This document shows positions 23,041 to 33,328 of a stretch of 64,000 nt of DNA, piece by piece (positions within the stretch are counted from its first letter, which is position 1; each line of letters starts with the position of its first letter). The translations under genes were made by a program, and so were the position numbers. The stretch is from Trichobilharzia regenti (Eukaryota > Platyhelminthes > Trematoda > Strigeidida > Schistosomatidae). The stretch spans positions 57,260,440 to 57,324,439 of the forward strand of contig OX235262.1 in assembly GCA_944472135.2 (NCBI GenBank), written 5' to 3'. The notes below the pieces were generated by a model that saw only the letters and a list, made by a program, of their open reading frames with translations, did not search any database and had not been told where the DNA came from.

Positions 23041-23440
23041 CGTCACAGCGAAAGAATAACCCACTGTTTTACCCATCCTATTTCAACGTAAAAAATTGGT
23101 ATATACTTCAGCAGACAGTTGATTTTGCTATTGAAATCGGAGGCTTGCTTAAACCATTGTGCTATATAAATTTCCATCCAGTAGAGTGCATCTACTTTTC
23201 TCTGTTTTTTGTTTGTGTTAATCTTCCAGTTGTAAATTTGAATCACAACATGAGTTCACGCAAATTTTTAATTAGTTTCCACCCAACAGTTGTCCACTTC
23301 AAGAAGGATAATAATCGTAGATGACTGAGTCTTTTTTCAGATAGAACGGTGTGTCATACCACATAGTATCTATAAATGTTTATTTTCCATATGTGGAGTA
23401 CATATTTTGCAAAAAACTACTCTGATAATTCTACACTGTG
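23041..23440. other. No gene seen
   Basis: AT-rich. Overlapping short frames on both strands (23025-23324) show no motif. Confidence 0.4.
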
Positions 23441-23441
23441 T

Positions 23442-23690
23442 GCGTTGTTGGCACAGCGGTAGAATGCTCACCAACCATTCCAAACGTCGTTCGGGGTTCA
23501 ATCCCCAGCCACTGACGCACTCCTTTACCTCGTTAAGCCAGTAATAAGAATGGTAAAGAGGGAAGACTGAGAAAGAGGCTAGCAATCCCATCCCGTAAAA
23601 AATAAACGCCATTGCTACCGAAACTTCAAGTCTCTAACTTGAAGCCCTTTGTTCACCTGGGAATACAAAGGAATATAAAAATTAAAAAAA
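23442..23690 (+). mobile_element. SINE-T: tRNA-headed SINE
   Basis: Begins with a tRNA-like head: A-box TTGGCACAGCGGTAGAATGC and B-box GGGTTCAATCCCC 50 bp later, giving an internal RNA polymerase III promoter. The body has the family block CTAGCAATCCCATCCCGTAAAA, then CTACCGAAACTTCAA. The 3' end, TTGAAGCCCTTTGTTC, resembles the RTE-A 3' terminus, followed by an A-rich tail. Confidence 0.7.
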
Positions 23691-23699
23691 ACTCTACAT

Positions 23700-24015
23700 T
23701 CCCTGGGAGAAAACCAACCAGGAACCGACCGGGCAACAAATAAGTAAGAAGAAGTGGAGATGGATTGACCATACTCTGAGAAAACCATCAAGTGACATCA
23801 CTAGACAAGCCATTGCTCGAGTGGAACCCGTAAGGGAAGCAGTGAGTTGGTGGTCAGTGCGAGGGTGACACGGAGGAGGTCATGTGAAGAGAAGATAAAA
23901 GCGTGTGGGCAGACTTGGAGCGAGGTGAAAAAGTTGGCAGAAAATCGAACGGAATGGAGATGCGCAGCTGAAGCCCTATGTTCCTCTAGGAATTAAAGGA
24001 AATAATGATGATAAT
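23700..24015 (+). pseudogene. RTE-A LINE 3' end, the only RTE-A tail on plus
   Basis: The plus strand reads [20 protein letters not shown] at about 23750, then frameshifted remainder and the standard terminus GCCCTATGTTCCTCTAGGAA at 23970 with an ATGATGATAATAAT tail. It is strongly 5'-truncated. Confidence 0.75.
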
Positions 24016-24084
24016 AATAATAACACATTGTATGTAAACATAATTTCCAGAGCAAGCCTAATATTATTATGTATATCGTTATAT

Positions 24085-24320
24085 TTTTAGGTTAGATTTC
24101 ATCATAAATCGATATCATTGGCAGAAATAATGAAAACCAGGGAGTGGTGGATAGTTCCTTTATCCTAGTTTGGGACTCTTCAGCAGCACCCACGCATAAC
24201 CTCATTGGAGGTGAAACCAAGGACCTTCATGTTATGAGACCAGCACGTCACCGTTCACCCATTCGAGCAGAATCCAATGTCCTATGAATTCTTACTTCTG
24301 TCGATTTAAAGTTCATAGCG
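24085..24320 (-). mobile_element. HHR-SINE, degenerate
   Basis: Contains the reverse complement of the hammerhead (CCTAGTTTGGGACTCTTCAGCAGCAC), a B-box-like GGTGAAACCAAGGACC, and the body that follows it in other copies (TGTCCTATGAATTCTTACTTCTGTC). The GAAA equivalent is mutated (TTTATCC). Confidence 0.55.
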
Positions 24321-24329
24321 CCAAATTGT

Positions 24330-24769
24330 CAATTTGATGTTTGGTATAACCAGCTTGCTCGAGTAGCTAGCCAAATATTTGGTGGTTTGAAATGATTCGG
24401 CTCCTTGAACTAAGTCAAGGAAGGTAGGTTGCTAATGAGCTCTGCTCGAAATGAGCGAAACGGCCATTCAGTGTTGATATGTGTGGTACGCAACTACTCA
24501 TTTCAATCAATCAGTAGTATATAGTTTTATACAAAAATCATCAGTGGGTATTTGCCCACACTCGTTACTCCAGGAACCCCATTCCGTAGTATGATGCAAT
24601 CACAATCTAGGATGAAATAGCTGTCAAATATTCCCTAATTTTCAATTTTCAAATCTAACTCAAAAGTAATCGAATTCTTACACAGAAACACTTGAAAATC
24701 TGTTTTATCCATAATACACTTCAGCATATATTACCAGTCTTGTTTTTCTTTCATTCCTTTGTGTTCCGC
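24330..24769. other. No gene seen
   Basis: AT-rich DNA with no recognised repeat family. Confidence 0.4.
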
Positions 24770-24985
24770 GTAGAACATATGGCTTCAAGCTTTACTTTGA
24801 AGTCTCAGTTGGTGTGGTGTTATTATTTCCTACAGGGTTGTGTTTGCTAGCCTCACGCCAGCCTTCCCTCTCTACTGGGCATAATACTGCCTAAGCGAAA
24901 TCTATGAATATGTCGTTTGAGGATCGAACCCCGGACCACGTGTGACGTGGTTATCGATCAAGTATTCTACCAATGAACCGCCAAT
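24770..24985 (-). mobile_element. SINE-T, minus strand
   Basis: On minus: A-box TTGGCGGTTCATTGGTAGAA, B-box GGGGTTCGATCCTC, body GGAAGGCTGGCGTGAGGCTAGCAA, and the RTE-A-like end GCTTGAAGCCATATGTTC. All parts of the family are present. Confidence 0.7.
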
Positions 24986-24989
24986 ACAT

Positions 24990-25830
24990 TCTACTAATCA
25001 TTAATTAGACATATATATTTATAGTGTAGTTAACCAATTCTTCATTTTCCATCATCTATAAAAAGAAAGAGGAAAATTGTGAAAATTTCTGATTCGTGGT
25101 AAACAATCATAATTTTTTTTTTAATTTACCCCCGAAATATTTTACAATTAATCGCCAATTTAAAATGTCGAACAAAACAACGATAACACAACATCAACAA
25201 CAATAAGGACATTTGTCTTACGTGTGAACAGACCATTGAGTCAACAACAACAACAAAAAAAAAAAAAGAAAGTCGTACATTTTTCTAATTGTCTCCTTTT
25301 CTTCAACTGTGTTTTATCAAATATACCAGACAATGAAAACATAAAAAAAAAGGGAAACCAACCAACACACAAATTACTTTTAAGAAAATGAGAGGAGAAC
25401 AAAACAAGATAATCGCCTTCTTCTTCTCCTCTTTTTTTAACGTTTAATTTCAGTTTAACAAAAGTGAATTATGTAAGTTGAACATTGAAACTATGGTTGA
25501 ACAACAGTCCACATGTGAGTAAACTAGACATACTATCCATCCATCCATCCATCCATCCATCTATCTATCTACCTATGTATATATGCATGGTGGATGATAT
25601 GAGTCTTTGTTTCTTTGGGCGAAGAAATATAACAAACATTCAACCAACTATTCATCATAATGGTGTGGTGTATATATTCATCATCTTTGAGACTATTCTA
25701 CAGAAAATTTATTTTTCTCTTCAAAGTTCTCTTTACTTAGTAGATTTACTATTTTCTTCACAGAAAGATAAACCAATCAACTGATTCTAAAAAGATGCGT
25801 TGAAGTGAAATAATTACACTTTCTTCTCTT

Positions 25831-25868
<38 letters not shown>

Positions 25869-25930
25869 GTTTTTAATTGTACCTTAGATGTGATTTCATT
25901 GTTTTTCATGGGAACAGTAATATAGAAATT
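24990..25930. repeat. Unique AT-rich DNA with microsatellites
   Basis: Holds A-rich runs near 25250, a (CATC)n/(TATC)n run at about 25535-25572, and a (TC)n run at about 25828-25864. The 99-codon frame at 25485-25784 is driven by the CATC repeat and is not called a gene. Confidence 0.6.
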
Positions 25931-25934
25931 CATT

Positions 25935-26790
25935 ATTATTATTATTACTATTCTCTTGGTTGCTGAATGGAATATAGGGCTTCAGCAGCACATCTTCGAT
26001 TTGTCCTACTTTCTGCTGTCCTCTTCAGCTAAGCCCACTACCGTTCATACTCCCTTATTTCCTCTTCACACGACCTCCTATATATATATATATCACCTGT
26101 CGTTTCTAATTCGGGCTTCACTCGACCGATGACCTAAAGTAGGATGTCACCTGTTGATCTTCTCAACGCGTGCCTGATCCATCTCCATTTCTTTCGTGAT
26201 ATTTATCCTTGGTTGGTTCATTTCCAGAGGCTTTTGTTGCTAATTCTTACCGGTTGACTGTCTGGTCTTCAGTTTGGAGTGAAGGTGACAGCCAAACACA
26301 AAGATCTGAAGACTGTTAGAAATGCTTTCCATGACATGCAGTGCAAGTTTCTCACCTGTATAATAAGGACTCACTTGATATTGGTGTTGAAAATACAAAT
26401 CTTGTTATTTATGCTGGCTGAATGCAGGGCAGAAGATTTCTAACACTGGTTTCAGGTTGATGAAGGCGTATCTTGCTTGCCTTTCCGATTCTAACTTTGA
26501 CATCTTCACTAATTGCTGAGCCTGTGGTTGAAATTGTGGTTCGTAGATAAGTGAAGGAGGTAACCTCTGTTAAATCTCTCCCTCTGATGGTGATTGGTAC
26601 TGGTTGTTGTTGTGTGGTGGTGGTGGTGGTTCGTTGGTTATCTTCATCACCTCCATCTTCTCTATGTCCATCTGCAGTTCTGTCTTCATTTCCAGGGTCT
26701 TCAGCTAGTTTGTTGCTTTCCACCTGTAAGCCTCTGAGTTTATGTGACATTAGACATATATCATCCAGGCGCGAAATTCAGATCTTCTAG
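25935..26790 (-). pseudogene. RTE-A LINE 3' half
   Basis: The minus frame 26750-26409 gives HKLRGLQVESNKLAED, an acidic and Thr/Gln-rich stretch, and EVTSFTYLRTTISTTG, the RT thumb boundary of this family, then VKVRIGKASK. The rest to 25935 is frameshifted and ends in GGAATATAGGGCTTCAGCAG plus an ATT tail. Confidence 0.7.
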
Positions 26791-26924
26791 AGTTTTCTTA
26801 TCGCTGGTCCAGCGTATTCCTCTCTCCTCGCTCCCAACGCACAATCTGACGGATAATCCAGTCCACCACAATTAAGAATATCACCATTGGTGAGAATATG
26901 CAGCCGACTAACTTGTATTACTTC

Positions 26925-27640
26925 CATATTAGTTTGATTATTAAATGTATCACACAGTGAAACAGTATTGTATACTGGATGACGTTTCGAACACAATTTA
27001 TTGTTCATAATCATATCAATTTTTGTCACACGACTTCGAGATTTGATTTTTATAGTTTTCTCTGTCTTCTCCCATTCGTGGTATGGGCAGTAGAATTTTC
27101 CATATATCTGGGACAGTTGTTGAGTCATTCCTATTCCAGACAGGTATTTGCAGTTGATTCGATAAACAAAGCTTCTGTTATCAATCTCTCCCTCCACCCT
27201 GTGACATTAGATTTTAAAACTGTCATCCTATCCCATCATCTTATTGTATGGTTGCGTGTAACTGCATGTAGTGCTATAGCTGAACTACTCTCTAGATTTC
27301 TTATCTTATTCGGGTCAACCAATCTAGATTTAGCTAGGTTTTTATGTTCGGCTAGTCTGACTGCCCTGTTCTACTAGTTTGACCTATGTATTTGACCTGA
27401 CAATCATTGCAGGTAGGGTATTAAATAAACTAAATTGTTTTGTTTTAAAGGCTCTACAGGATCCTTTAACCGACAAAGCTTGTTTCTAATTGAGTTTGTG
27501 GGTTTGAATGCCACTTTTATTCCTGTCGTTCGACAAAAATTGATATGATTATGAACAATAAATTGTGTTCGAAACGTCATCCAGTATACAATACTGTTTC
27601 ACTGTGTGATACATTTAATAAACAAACTAATATGGAATTA
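26925..27640 (-). pseudogene. PLE-III fragment flanked by inverted terminal repeats
   Basis: The minus strand from 27540 reads VAFKPTNSIRNKLCRLKDP, a frameshifted YIGQTSR-like segment near 27395, and RLAEHKNLAKSRLVDPNK: the GIY-YIG endonuclease region of a PLE. The 97-bp terminal sequence lies downstream on minus (27021-26925) and again, inverted, directly upstream of the truncated ORF (27538-27636). This inverted flank plus truncated ORF plus terminal repeat is a known Penelope arrangement. Same family as 12360-16460. Confidence 0.7.
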
Positions 27641-27699
27641 CTTACTACCACAGTGCCCAAGTTTTACACATATATTAACATAACTTGTATTACTGTTAT

Positions 27700-27785
27700 A
27701 TACACTTCCGACGCCTCGCTGAGTTTTCCGTTGTGGATTACTTGGCACGTGCCACTGTCATATAATTGTTGAATGAGGTTCATAT
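27700..27785 (-). pseudogene. RTE-A LINE fragment (RT palm)
   Basis: The minus strand reads MNLIQQLYDSGTCQVIHNG, matching the RT segment also seen at 30405-30500. It ends at a (TA)n run (27781-27802). Confidence 0.55.
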
Positions 27786-28034
27786 ATATATATATATATA
27801 TGAAGTGAATTTAATTGGGTTTATTTTAAGAGATTTGTATGAGCAAATCTAAAATCATTCAAATGGAAACCTAACAGTTAATATTATTCCTTTCAAAACC
27901 ATTCTGGAATATGTTCTCCCATCTATGTGTGTGTGTGTGTGGAAAGTATCCTTTGGCTGCTTCTAATGTACCTTGCTGCCCATCAGTAGGTGAAATGATA
28001 GATATATATATATGGAGGTGATCAACCGAAGTAG

Positions 28035-28185
28035 TTTATCTTATACGCAAACAAAGAACAACTCCCAGCTGGTGAATTTCACCATACAGAACGTCTTGTT
28101 GACTGATTCTGAAAGATAATTTTTGAATTCCAGATTCATGAAGATGGTTTTCTTTGGAAGTGAATGAATGACCAGTTTAGAGTGT
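28035..28185 (-). pseudogene. PLE-I fragment, linker before the endonuclease
   Basis: The minus frame reads SKLVIHSLPKKTIFMNLEFK, closely matching SKLVTDSVPKKTLFMNLEFK in the copy at 48079-48633, then LSESVNKTF. It lies head to head with the plus-strand PLE that begins at about 28190. Confidence 0.7.
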
Positions 28186-28668
28186 TTACACAAAACATGT
28201 AAACGAAATGTTCGTTTTTTTTGCGATGAGGATTTAGTACTTGATAATATTTTCCTATCATTCCACAACCATCATTCATCCTTACAATTTATTATAGAAA
28301 AGAAATCCAAACTAAACATGCCTTGTCTTGACATACTCCTCACTGGTCTTAATCACATAAATAAAATGGATAACAAACTAATTTCCATACCTGGAAATTA
28401 AATCTAAATTCATTTCCTCTGTTGAAGGATAAAAAAAATATTTCTAGTTATGACATGAAAGTTTCTTTCCCAAAAGCTAGCTAGGTCTACGGAAAATGAT
28501 TATCCAAACCGATTCATTCATAAAATACTAAAAATAAATATATATTTAATTGAATTTTAGATTTTCCCGTCGATTGATTGGACCGAAATACTCAGTCTCA
28601 GGCTGACATGTCGACTCCTTGTGCAGATGCTTCGACGATGTCTCTGCATTTAATTAGAATTTAATTGG

Positions 28669-28722
28669 TGGAATCCAGGATGCGCATTTCGTCCTAGTTG
28701 GGACTCGTCATTGGGCGTACCT
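28669..28722 (-). ncRNA. Hammerhead ribozyme, S-malpha type, degenerate
   Basis: On minus: ATGACGA core (C3 changed), stem II GTCC/GGAC, GAAATGCGCATC and CTGGATTCC. The 5' side of stem I (CGCCCA) no longer pairs with CTGGAT. Confidence 0.6.
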
Positions 28723-28796
28723 GTAGGTGTTTGAAACTATGGGCATTGGGTTCGAGTCTCGGTGTGAACGTCATCACTCACTGGGAAATGAGGTAC

Positions 28797-28844
28797 ATCC
28801 AGATGACGAGTCCCAACTAGGACGAAATGCGCGTTATCCTGGAT
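28797..28844 (+). ncRNA. Hammerhead ribozyme, S-malpha type, one core change
   Basis: Stem I is ATCCAG with CTGGAT. The core reads ATGACGA where CUGANGA is expected, so C3 is A. Stem II is GTCC/GGAC with a CAACTA loop, then GAAA and the short stem III TGCGCG to the cleavage triplet ATC. C3 pairs with G8 in the active fold, so this copy is predicted to be inactive or weak. Confidence 0.75.
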
Positions 28845-29224
28845 TCCACTGCTAGTCACCATCCACCAGTTAAGAATACTCAAGATAAATATCTTACTCA
28901 CTCAGTTCCAAAGACAACCACTTTCACAAATCTGGAATTCAAAGGTGATTAGGTCTCAGATATGCTTAAAAATTGTTTTTCGAAATCAATCGTTAAAACT
29001 TCCTTTGCAGTGACCTTAATAATGATAATAATAGTAAAGCTTTATTTTAGACGATATGTGAACACAGCACAGAAACTTTCAGGGCATTAAGTTCCAAATA
29101 TTTTCTCTTCATACATAATTCACACGTTAAGTCATAATCTTAAATAAATCATGTGAAGTAGTGATGTTTTACATGCGCAGAAAATCAATTCTCTAAGTCT
29201 TTTCTTAATTTTCCTCAAGAATTG

Positions 29225-30200
29225 CATTTATTATAATTATTATTATATCCTTTAATTCCTAGAGGAACATAGGGCTTCAGCTGCGCATCTCCATTCCGTT
29301 CGGTTTTCTGCCAACTTTTTCACCCCGCTCCAAGTCTGCTCACACGCTTTTATCTTCTCTTCACATGACCTCCTCCGTGTCACCCTCGCACTGACCATCA
29401 ACTCGCCACTTCCCTTCGGGTTCCACTCGAGCAATGGCTTGCCTAGTGATGTCACTTGATGGTTTCCTCAGCGTATGGCCAATCCATCTCCATTTCTTCC
29501 TGCCTATTTGTTTCACAATCGCTTCCTGCTGTGTTGGTTCGCTCATTGCCAGAGATCCCTGTTGCTGATCTTTTCTGGCCGGCCATCTGATCTTGAGTGG
29601 TGTTGAGCGAAGATAACTGTTAATGAAGATCTGAAGTTTGTTTGAGATGCTCTTTATGACGCGCAGTGCAAGTCTCTGATCCATCCGCATAGTAGCACTG
29701 ACTGACTTCACATTTGAGTTGAAAATCCGGATCTTATTTTTGATGCTGAGTGATGTTGACCTCCACACAGACTTAAGGGTAATGAAAGCCTGTCTTGCTT
29801 TTCCGATTCTGGCTTTGATATCCTCGTCAGTTCCGTTGGCCTGTAGTTGAAACGATGCTTCCGAGGTAGGTAGGTAGGTGAAGGAGGTTGTTTCTTTCAG
29901 GTTCCTCCCATTGATGCGGGCTGATTGTTGTCTGTTGTTACTACTGTGGCTGCTGCTGTTGATGTTGGGCAGGAATCTTCATCACCTCTGTTTTCTCTGT
30001 TCACCTGAAGGAAATCCTATCTTCTCTGGATGCTTCTTCTGCCAGCTTGTTGCTTTTCACTTGCATATCTTCCAGTTTGTGGGGAATCAGACATATATCA
30101 TCATGGGCGAAGTCCAGATCCTCCAAGTTTTTTGTGTGAGTCCATTTCGTTCCTGTTTCCTTATTGCCCGTTATCTGCCAGATTATCCAGTCTACTTTTT
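29225..30200 (-). pseudogene. RTE-A LINE 3' half
   Basis: The minus strand shows the thumb region (TTSFTYLG-type near 29880, DIKARIGKARQAF near 29800), SLSIKNKIRIFNSNVKS, then [20 protein letters not shown] and the GEGLCSS-like end GGCTGAAGCCCTATGTTCC region at 29270, followed by an ATT tail. Frameshifts occur near 29700 and 29450. It continues upstream at 30405 after a gap. Confidence 0.75.
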
Positions 30201-30404
30201 ATGCAGATAAATCTCTCTTTATGTACTACTGATAAATATTGCCAGTAGCATATGGTACAATGCAATATCAAAAAGCATTCGTTTAATAATACAGCTGGAA
30301 AGAATCATAACTAAGCAATTATTCAACTGTCTTTTACTACGGATCAATATTGGGTAATTAATTAATTGGGGATCCCAGTTTCATTGACTTATCGTTTCTC
30401 ACGA

Positions 30405-30770
30405 CATCACCACTTCGAAGGCTTCCGTAAGTTACCCGTTGTGGATTACTTGGCATGCAGTGCAGCATTGTCGTATAACTGTTGGATGAGATGTATAATT
30501 GTCAATGGGACCCCGTAGTAGCGAAGTAGTTGCCAAATCACCTCTCGATCGACGCTACGCTATCGAAGGCCTTTTCAAAGTCGATGAAGTTGAGTAAGGT
30601 AGAGAGGTGACTGTCATTCCAAGCTTTGTTCAATGATGATCCGTAGTGTGGAGATTTGATCAATACACGACTTGTTTCTCCTGAATCCAGCTTGTTCCGG
30701 TCGAAGTTTACATCTAGGGCTTGTTTGATTCTCTCCAGGATGATGCGGCTCAGTATTCTTAAATTTAAAT
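30405..30770 (-). pseudogene. RTE-A LINE reverse-transcriptase palm fragment
   Basis: The minus strand reads RILSRIILERIKQALDV near 30765, a frameshift, then LLNFIDFEKAFDSV at about 30600, the conserved FDSV motif of RTE reverse transcriptases, and LIQQLYDN. It is probably the same insertion as 29225-30200 with the intervening palm lost. Confidence 0.7.
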
Positions 30771-30774
30771 TCAG

Positions 30775-31125
30775 TACTTATTACTAGTCATTACTGAACC
30801 AATCAGAAATTGTTAGACTAGGCAGATAAATTGCCCTATTTTAATTATCATAATATTTCCATTATTATCATTTTATTTTATTTTTCTAATTTTATTCATA
30901 GTAATATTCTCCTTACTGCTAGTATCAGCATTGCGTCATTCCTGTTGCCCTATGAGCTGTAATTGATGATAAGTTTCCAGACCGGAGATGTTACAAATTT
31001 CCTGGATTAATTTGAGCGCCGAATCAGATAGAATCATTTTAAATAATTTATACTGACTCTGTAATTGATATTTACTTATACTCATCTGTTATCTGTAAAT
31101 GCTGGCATAGTTATGTGTCTTGTCA
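30775..31125. other. No gene seen
   Basis: AT-rich DNA, no recognised repeat. Confidence 0.4.
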
Positions 31126-31129
31126 ACAA

Positions 31130-31385
31130 AAAGAGGAGACTCTGGATAGTATGTTAGAAAACCTAAGTAATGAAATGAAACAGATAGAAGCATTTGTGCT
31201 AGATAACTATCCCATAAAATGAATTAAGAAGTTTAAACAAGCTCACAAATACAAAAAGAAGAAATTAGCAGTGGAACTGTTACCCATAACTTAAATATAA
31301 AGGAATTTAAATCATCTACAGTGTTCCTACATAAGAAAGGGACATATGAAACCCTATGTATGTAACTTAATAAAGTAGGAATTAG
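31130..31385 (+). pseudogene. PLE-III linker fragment
   Basis: The plus strand reads LDNYPIK, then KKKKLAVELLPIT and KKGTYETLCM. It is collinear with NYPTK...VVVELL at 12390-12470 and with the GVSETL block at 15880. Several stops. Confidence 0.5.
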
Positions 31386-31392
31386 GACGAGA

Positions 31393-32230
31393 TTATTATT
31401 ATTTATTATTATTCCCTTGGGTTCCTAGTGGAACACAGGGCTTCAGCTGCACGTCTCCACTTACTTCTGTCTTCTGCTATACTTTTCACCTGCATCCGTG
31501 TTATTCCATACTGTTTCAACTCCTCTTCACACGATCTCCTCCATGTCACCCTTGCATTGACGACCCACTCGGGTTCCACTCGAGCAATGGCCTGACGTGC
31601 GCGCGATGTTACCCAGTGGTCTCCTCAGTGAGTGTCCGATCCATCTCCACTTTCTCCTGCATATTTGTTGGTTGGCGATTGGTTCTTGGTTTGTTTGTTC
31701 CCAGCCATAGTTTCTTGTTGGTGATTGATTCTCTCCTGCCCGGCCACCTGATCTTCAGTATAGAGCGAAGACAGTTGTTGAGAAAGGTAACGTCTGCAAC
31801 AGGCTATTGGAAATATTCTTTGTGACCCGCCCACCCGCAAAGTTTCTGATCCGATCCGTATAGAAGAACTGACTGACTTGACGTTTGTATTGAAAATCCT
31901 ACCAAAGTTTGTTGTTTATGCTAAGTGAGGAAGATTTCCAGATTGGTTTCAGGTTGATGAATGTGTTTCTCGCTCGCCTTCCCGATTCTCGCTCGATTTG
32001 ACATCCTCGTCTGTTCCGAATGCCTGTAGCTGAGACAATGCTCCCTAGATAAGTGAATGAAGTAACCTCTTTCAAATCCCTCCCGTTGATGGTGGTTGGC
32101 ACTGGATGTTGCTGCTGCTGTTGCTGTTGGTTGGTTATTTTCATAACCTCCGTCTAGTCTATGTTCACTTGGAGTCCTGCCTTCGCCGGGTGCTTCTTTG
32201 ACCAGCTTGTCCTCGCCTAGATTACTAGCT
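31393..32230 (-). pseudogene. RTE-A LINE 3' half
   Basis: The minus frame 32144-31899 gives NGRDLKEVTSFTYLGSIVS then a shifted RIGKASK-like region; a tail with GAACACAGGGCTTCAGCTG at 31433 and ATT repeats follows. A (CAG/CTG)n-like run at 32108-32128 encodes poly-Gln here. Confidence 0.7.
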
Positions 32231-32234
32231 CGCT

Positions 32235-32540
32235 AGTTTTCTAGCCGGTCCCAAGCCCGGATAAAGAGGGAGGTTTGGGTCGTTATGCTAGCAACTCCAC
32301 CCCCCCCAAAACTTAACCAAATCGTTACAGAAACTTCAACGCACAAATATATTAAAAATACTAAAAATATAAACAACAACTTAATTTTCGGTGGAATCGG
32401 GGAAGCGAAATGACGCAAGCTGGAGAAAGCCTTCTGGAAGCCAGTCAGCTGATGTGCCTTCTTTCGATGAAAGCGAAAATAATAATGGGGACGTGGAATA
32501 TTCGTACAATGTACGAAGCTGGAAAGAACGAGATTAGTAC
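32235..32540 (+). mobile_element. RTE-A 5' leader and endonuclease start (candidate)
   Basis: At 32450-32523 the plus strand reads MKAKIIMGTWNIRTMYEAGK. The GTWNxRTM motif is the N-terminus of RTE apurinic-type endonucleases. Upstream, 32250-32345 contains AAAGAGGGAGGTTTGGG, CTAGCAACTCCA and GTTACAGAAACTTCAA, collinear with the body of SINE-T. I read it as the leader of an RTE-A copy. An alternative is a decayed SINE next to an endonuclease fragment. Confidence 0.5.
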
Positions 32541-32829
32541 CTATAAACCCACTCAGCGATAAACTCTGTCGGCAAAAAACCCTACCAATCCAATAAATTC
32601 TCACAGTCTTTAAGATTATGGATAGTTTAGAGAAAAACTAATAAATCTTGAATGCATACACTAATACATAATTACACAATAGGGTGAACGCAATATACAT
32701 TACTAGTGAAGAGCAATACCAATATCACTAGCGAACACAGTGAATACTTTAACTATAATTTCTACAATATTAAGTGTGTTATAATAAAGATTTTTGTATT
32801 AAGTGTGTTAGTTTGCTTTTGATCTCGAG

Positions 32830-33000
32830 CTGACATCAGTCAGAGAACCACTGGAAAACCAGAGAGTACCAGATGGCTATTTAGTCCTAGTTTGGGTCTC
32901 TTCAGCGGTACGCACCAACCGGAGTTCGAACCTAGGACTTTACGATTACAAGGCGAGCTGGTAGATCATTCAGTGACCCATGAATGCCAACTTCTGCCAA
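32830..33000 (-). mobile_element. HHR-SINE, degenerate
   Basis: Carries GACATCAGTCAGAGAACCACTGG, the reverse complement of the hammerhead (GTACCG / CTGAAGA / GACC...), B-box reverse complement GGAGTTCGAACCTAGG and the CCATGAATGCCAACTTCTGCC body. GAAA has become TAAA, so the ribozyme is probably dead. Confidence 0.65.
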
Positions 33001-33260
33001 TCTGCTATATATATTTAGTGCAAACACCAGACACTGTCATAGGGGAGAACAGTTCTCTTACCTGACTTAATGAACTCCAGTGGAACTAGAACTCGAAGTA
33101 ACTTCCTGTTTGTAGTCAGAATACTTATCAAATGTTGGTTTTCTGGGTTTGATTGGTTACAGATATGGTTATAATAGTTACTTATCTTGTATGTAGAGCC
33201 TGGAACTTTTTCGATGGATTCATGTAGGATATTATATCACGCACGCACTTGTAGATGCTG

Positions 33261-33328
<68 letters not shown>

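Larger units (their letters stand above)
28542..28875. mobile_element. S-malpha ribozyme SINE fold-back inserted in PLE-I
   Basis: The left part carries a minus-strand hammerhead segment (28669-28722) with its flank. The right part is a plus-strand unit with B-box GGGTTCGAGTCTC at 28748 and a hammerhead at 28797-28844. The element is bounded by a 17-bp duplication of PLE sequence, 28525-28541 and 28876-28892, with two mismatches. The fold-back therefore integrated as a whole. Confidence 0.75.
28190..29020 (+). pseudogene. PLE-I RT and linker, split by an S-malpha fold-back
   Basis: The plus strand reads FHNHHSSLQFIIEKKSKLN and MPCLDILL, a Penelope-type RT motif region, then DYPNRFIHKILKIN at 28497-28540. 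The frame breaks at the fold-back insertion 28542-28875 and resumes with SVPKTTTFTNLEFKGD near 28900. The RT of PLEs is telomerase-like. Stops and small frameshifts are present. Confidence 0.65.

Noticed and set aside
33261..33324. Coding frame over the TA repeat (poly Tyr-Ile)
   Set aside because: Plain microsatellite translation.
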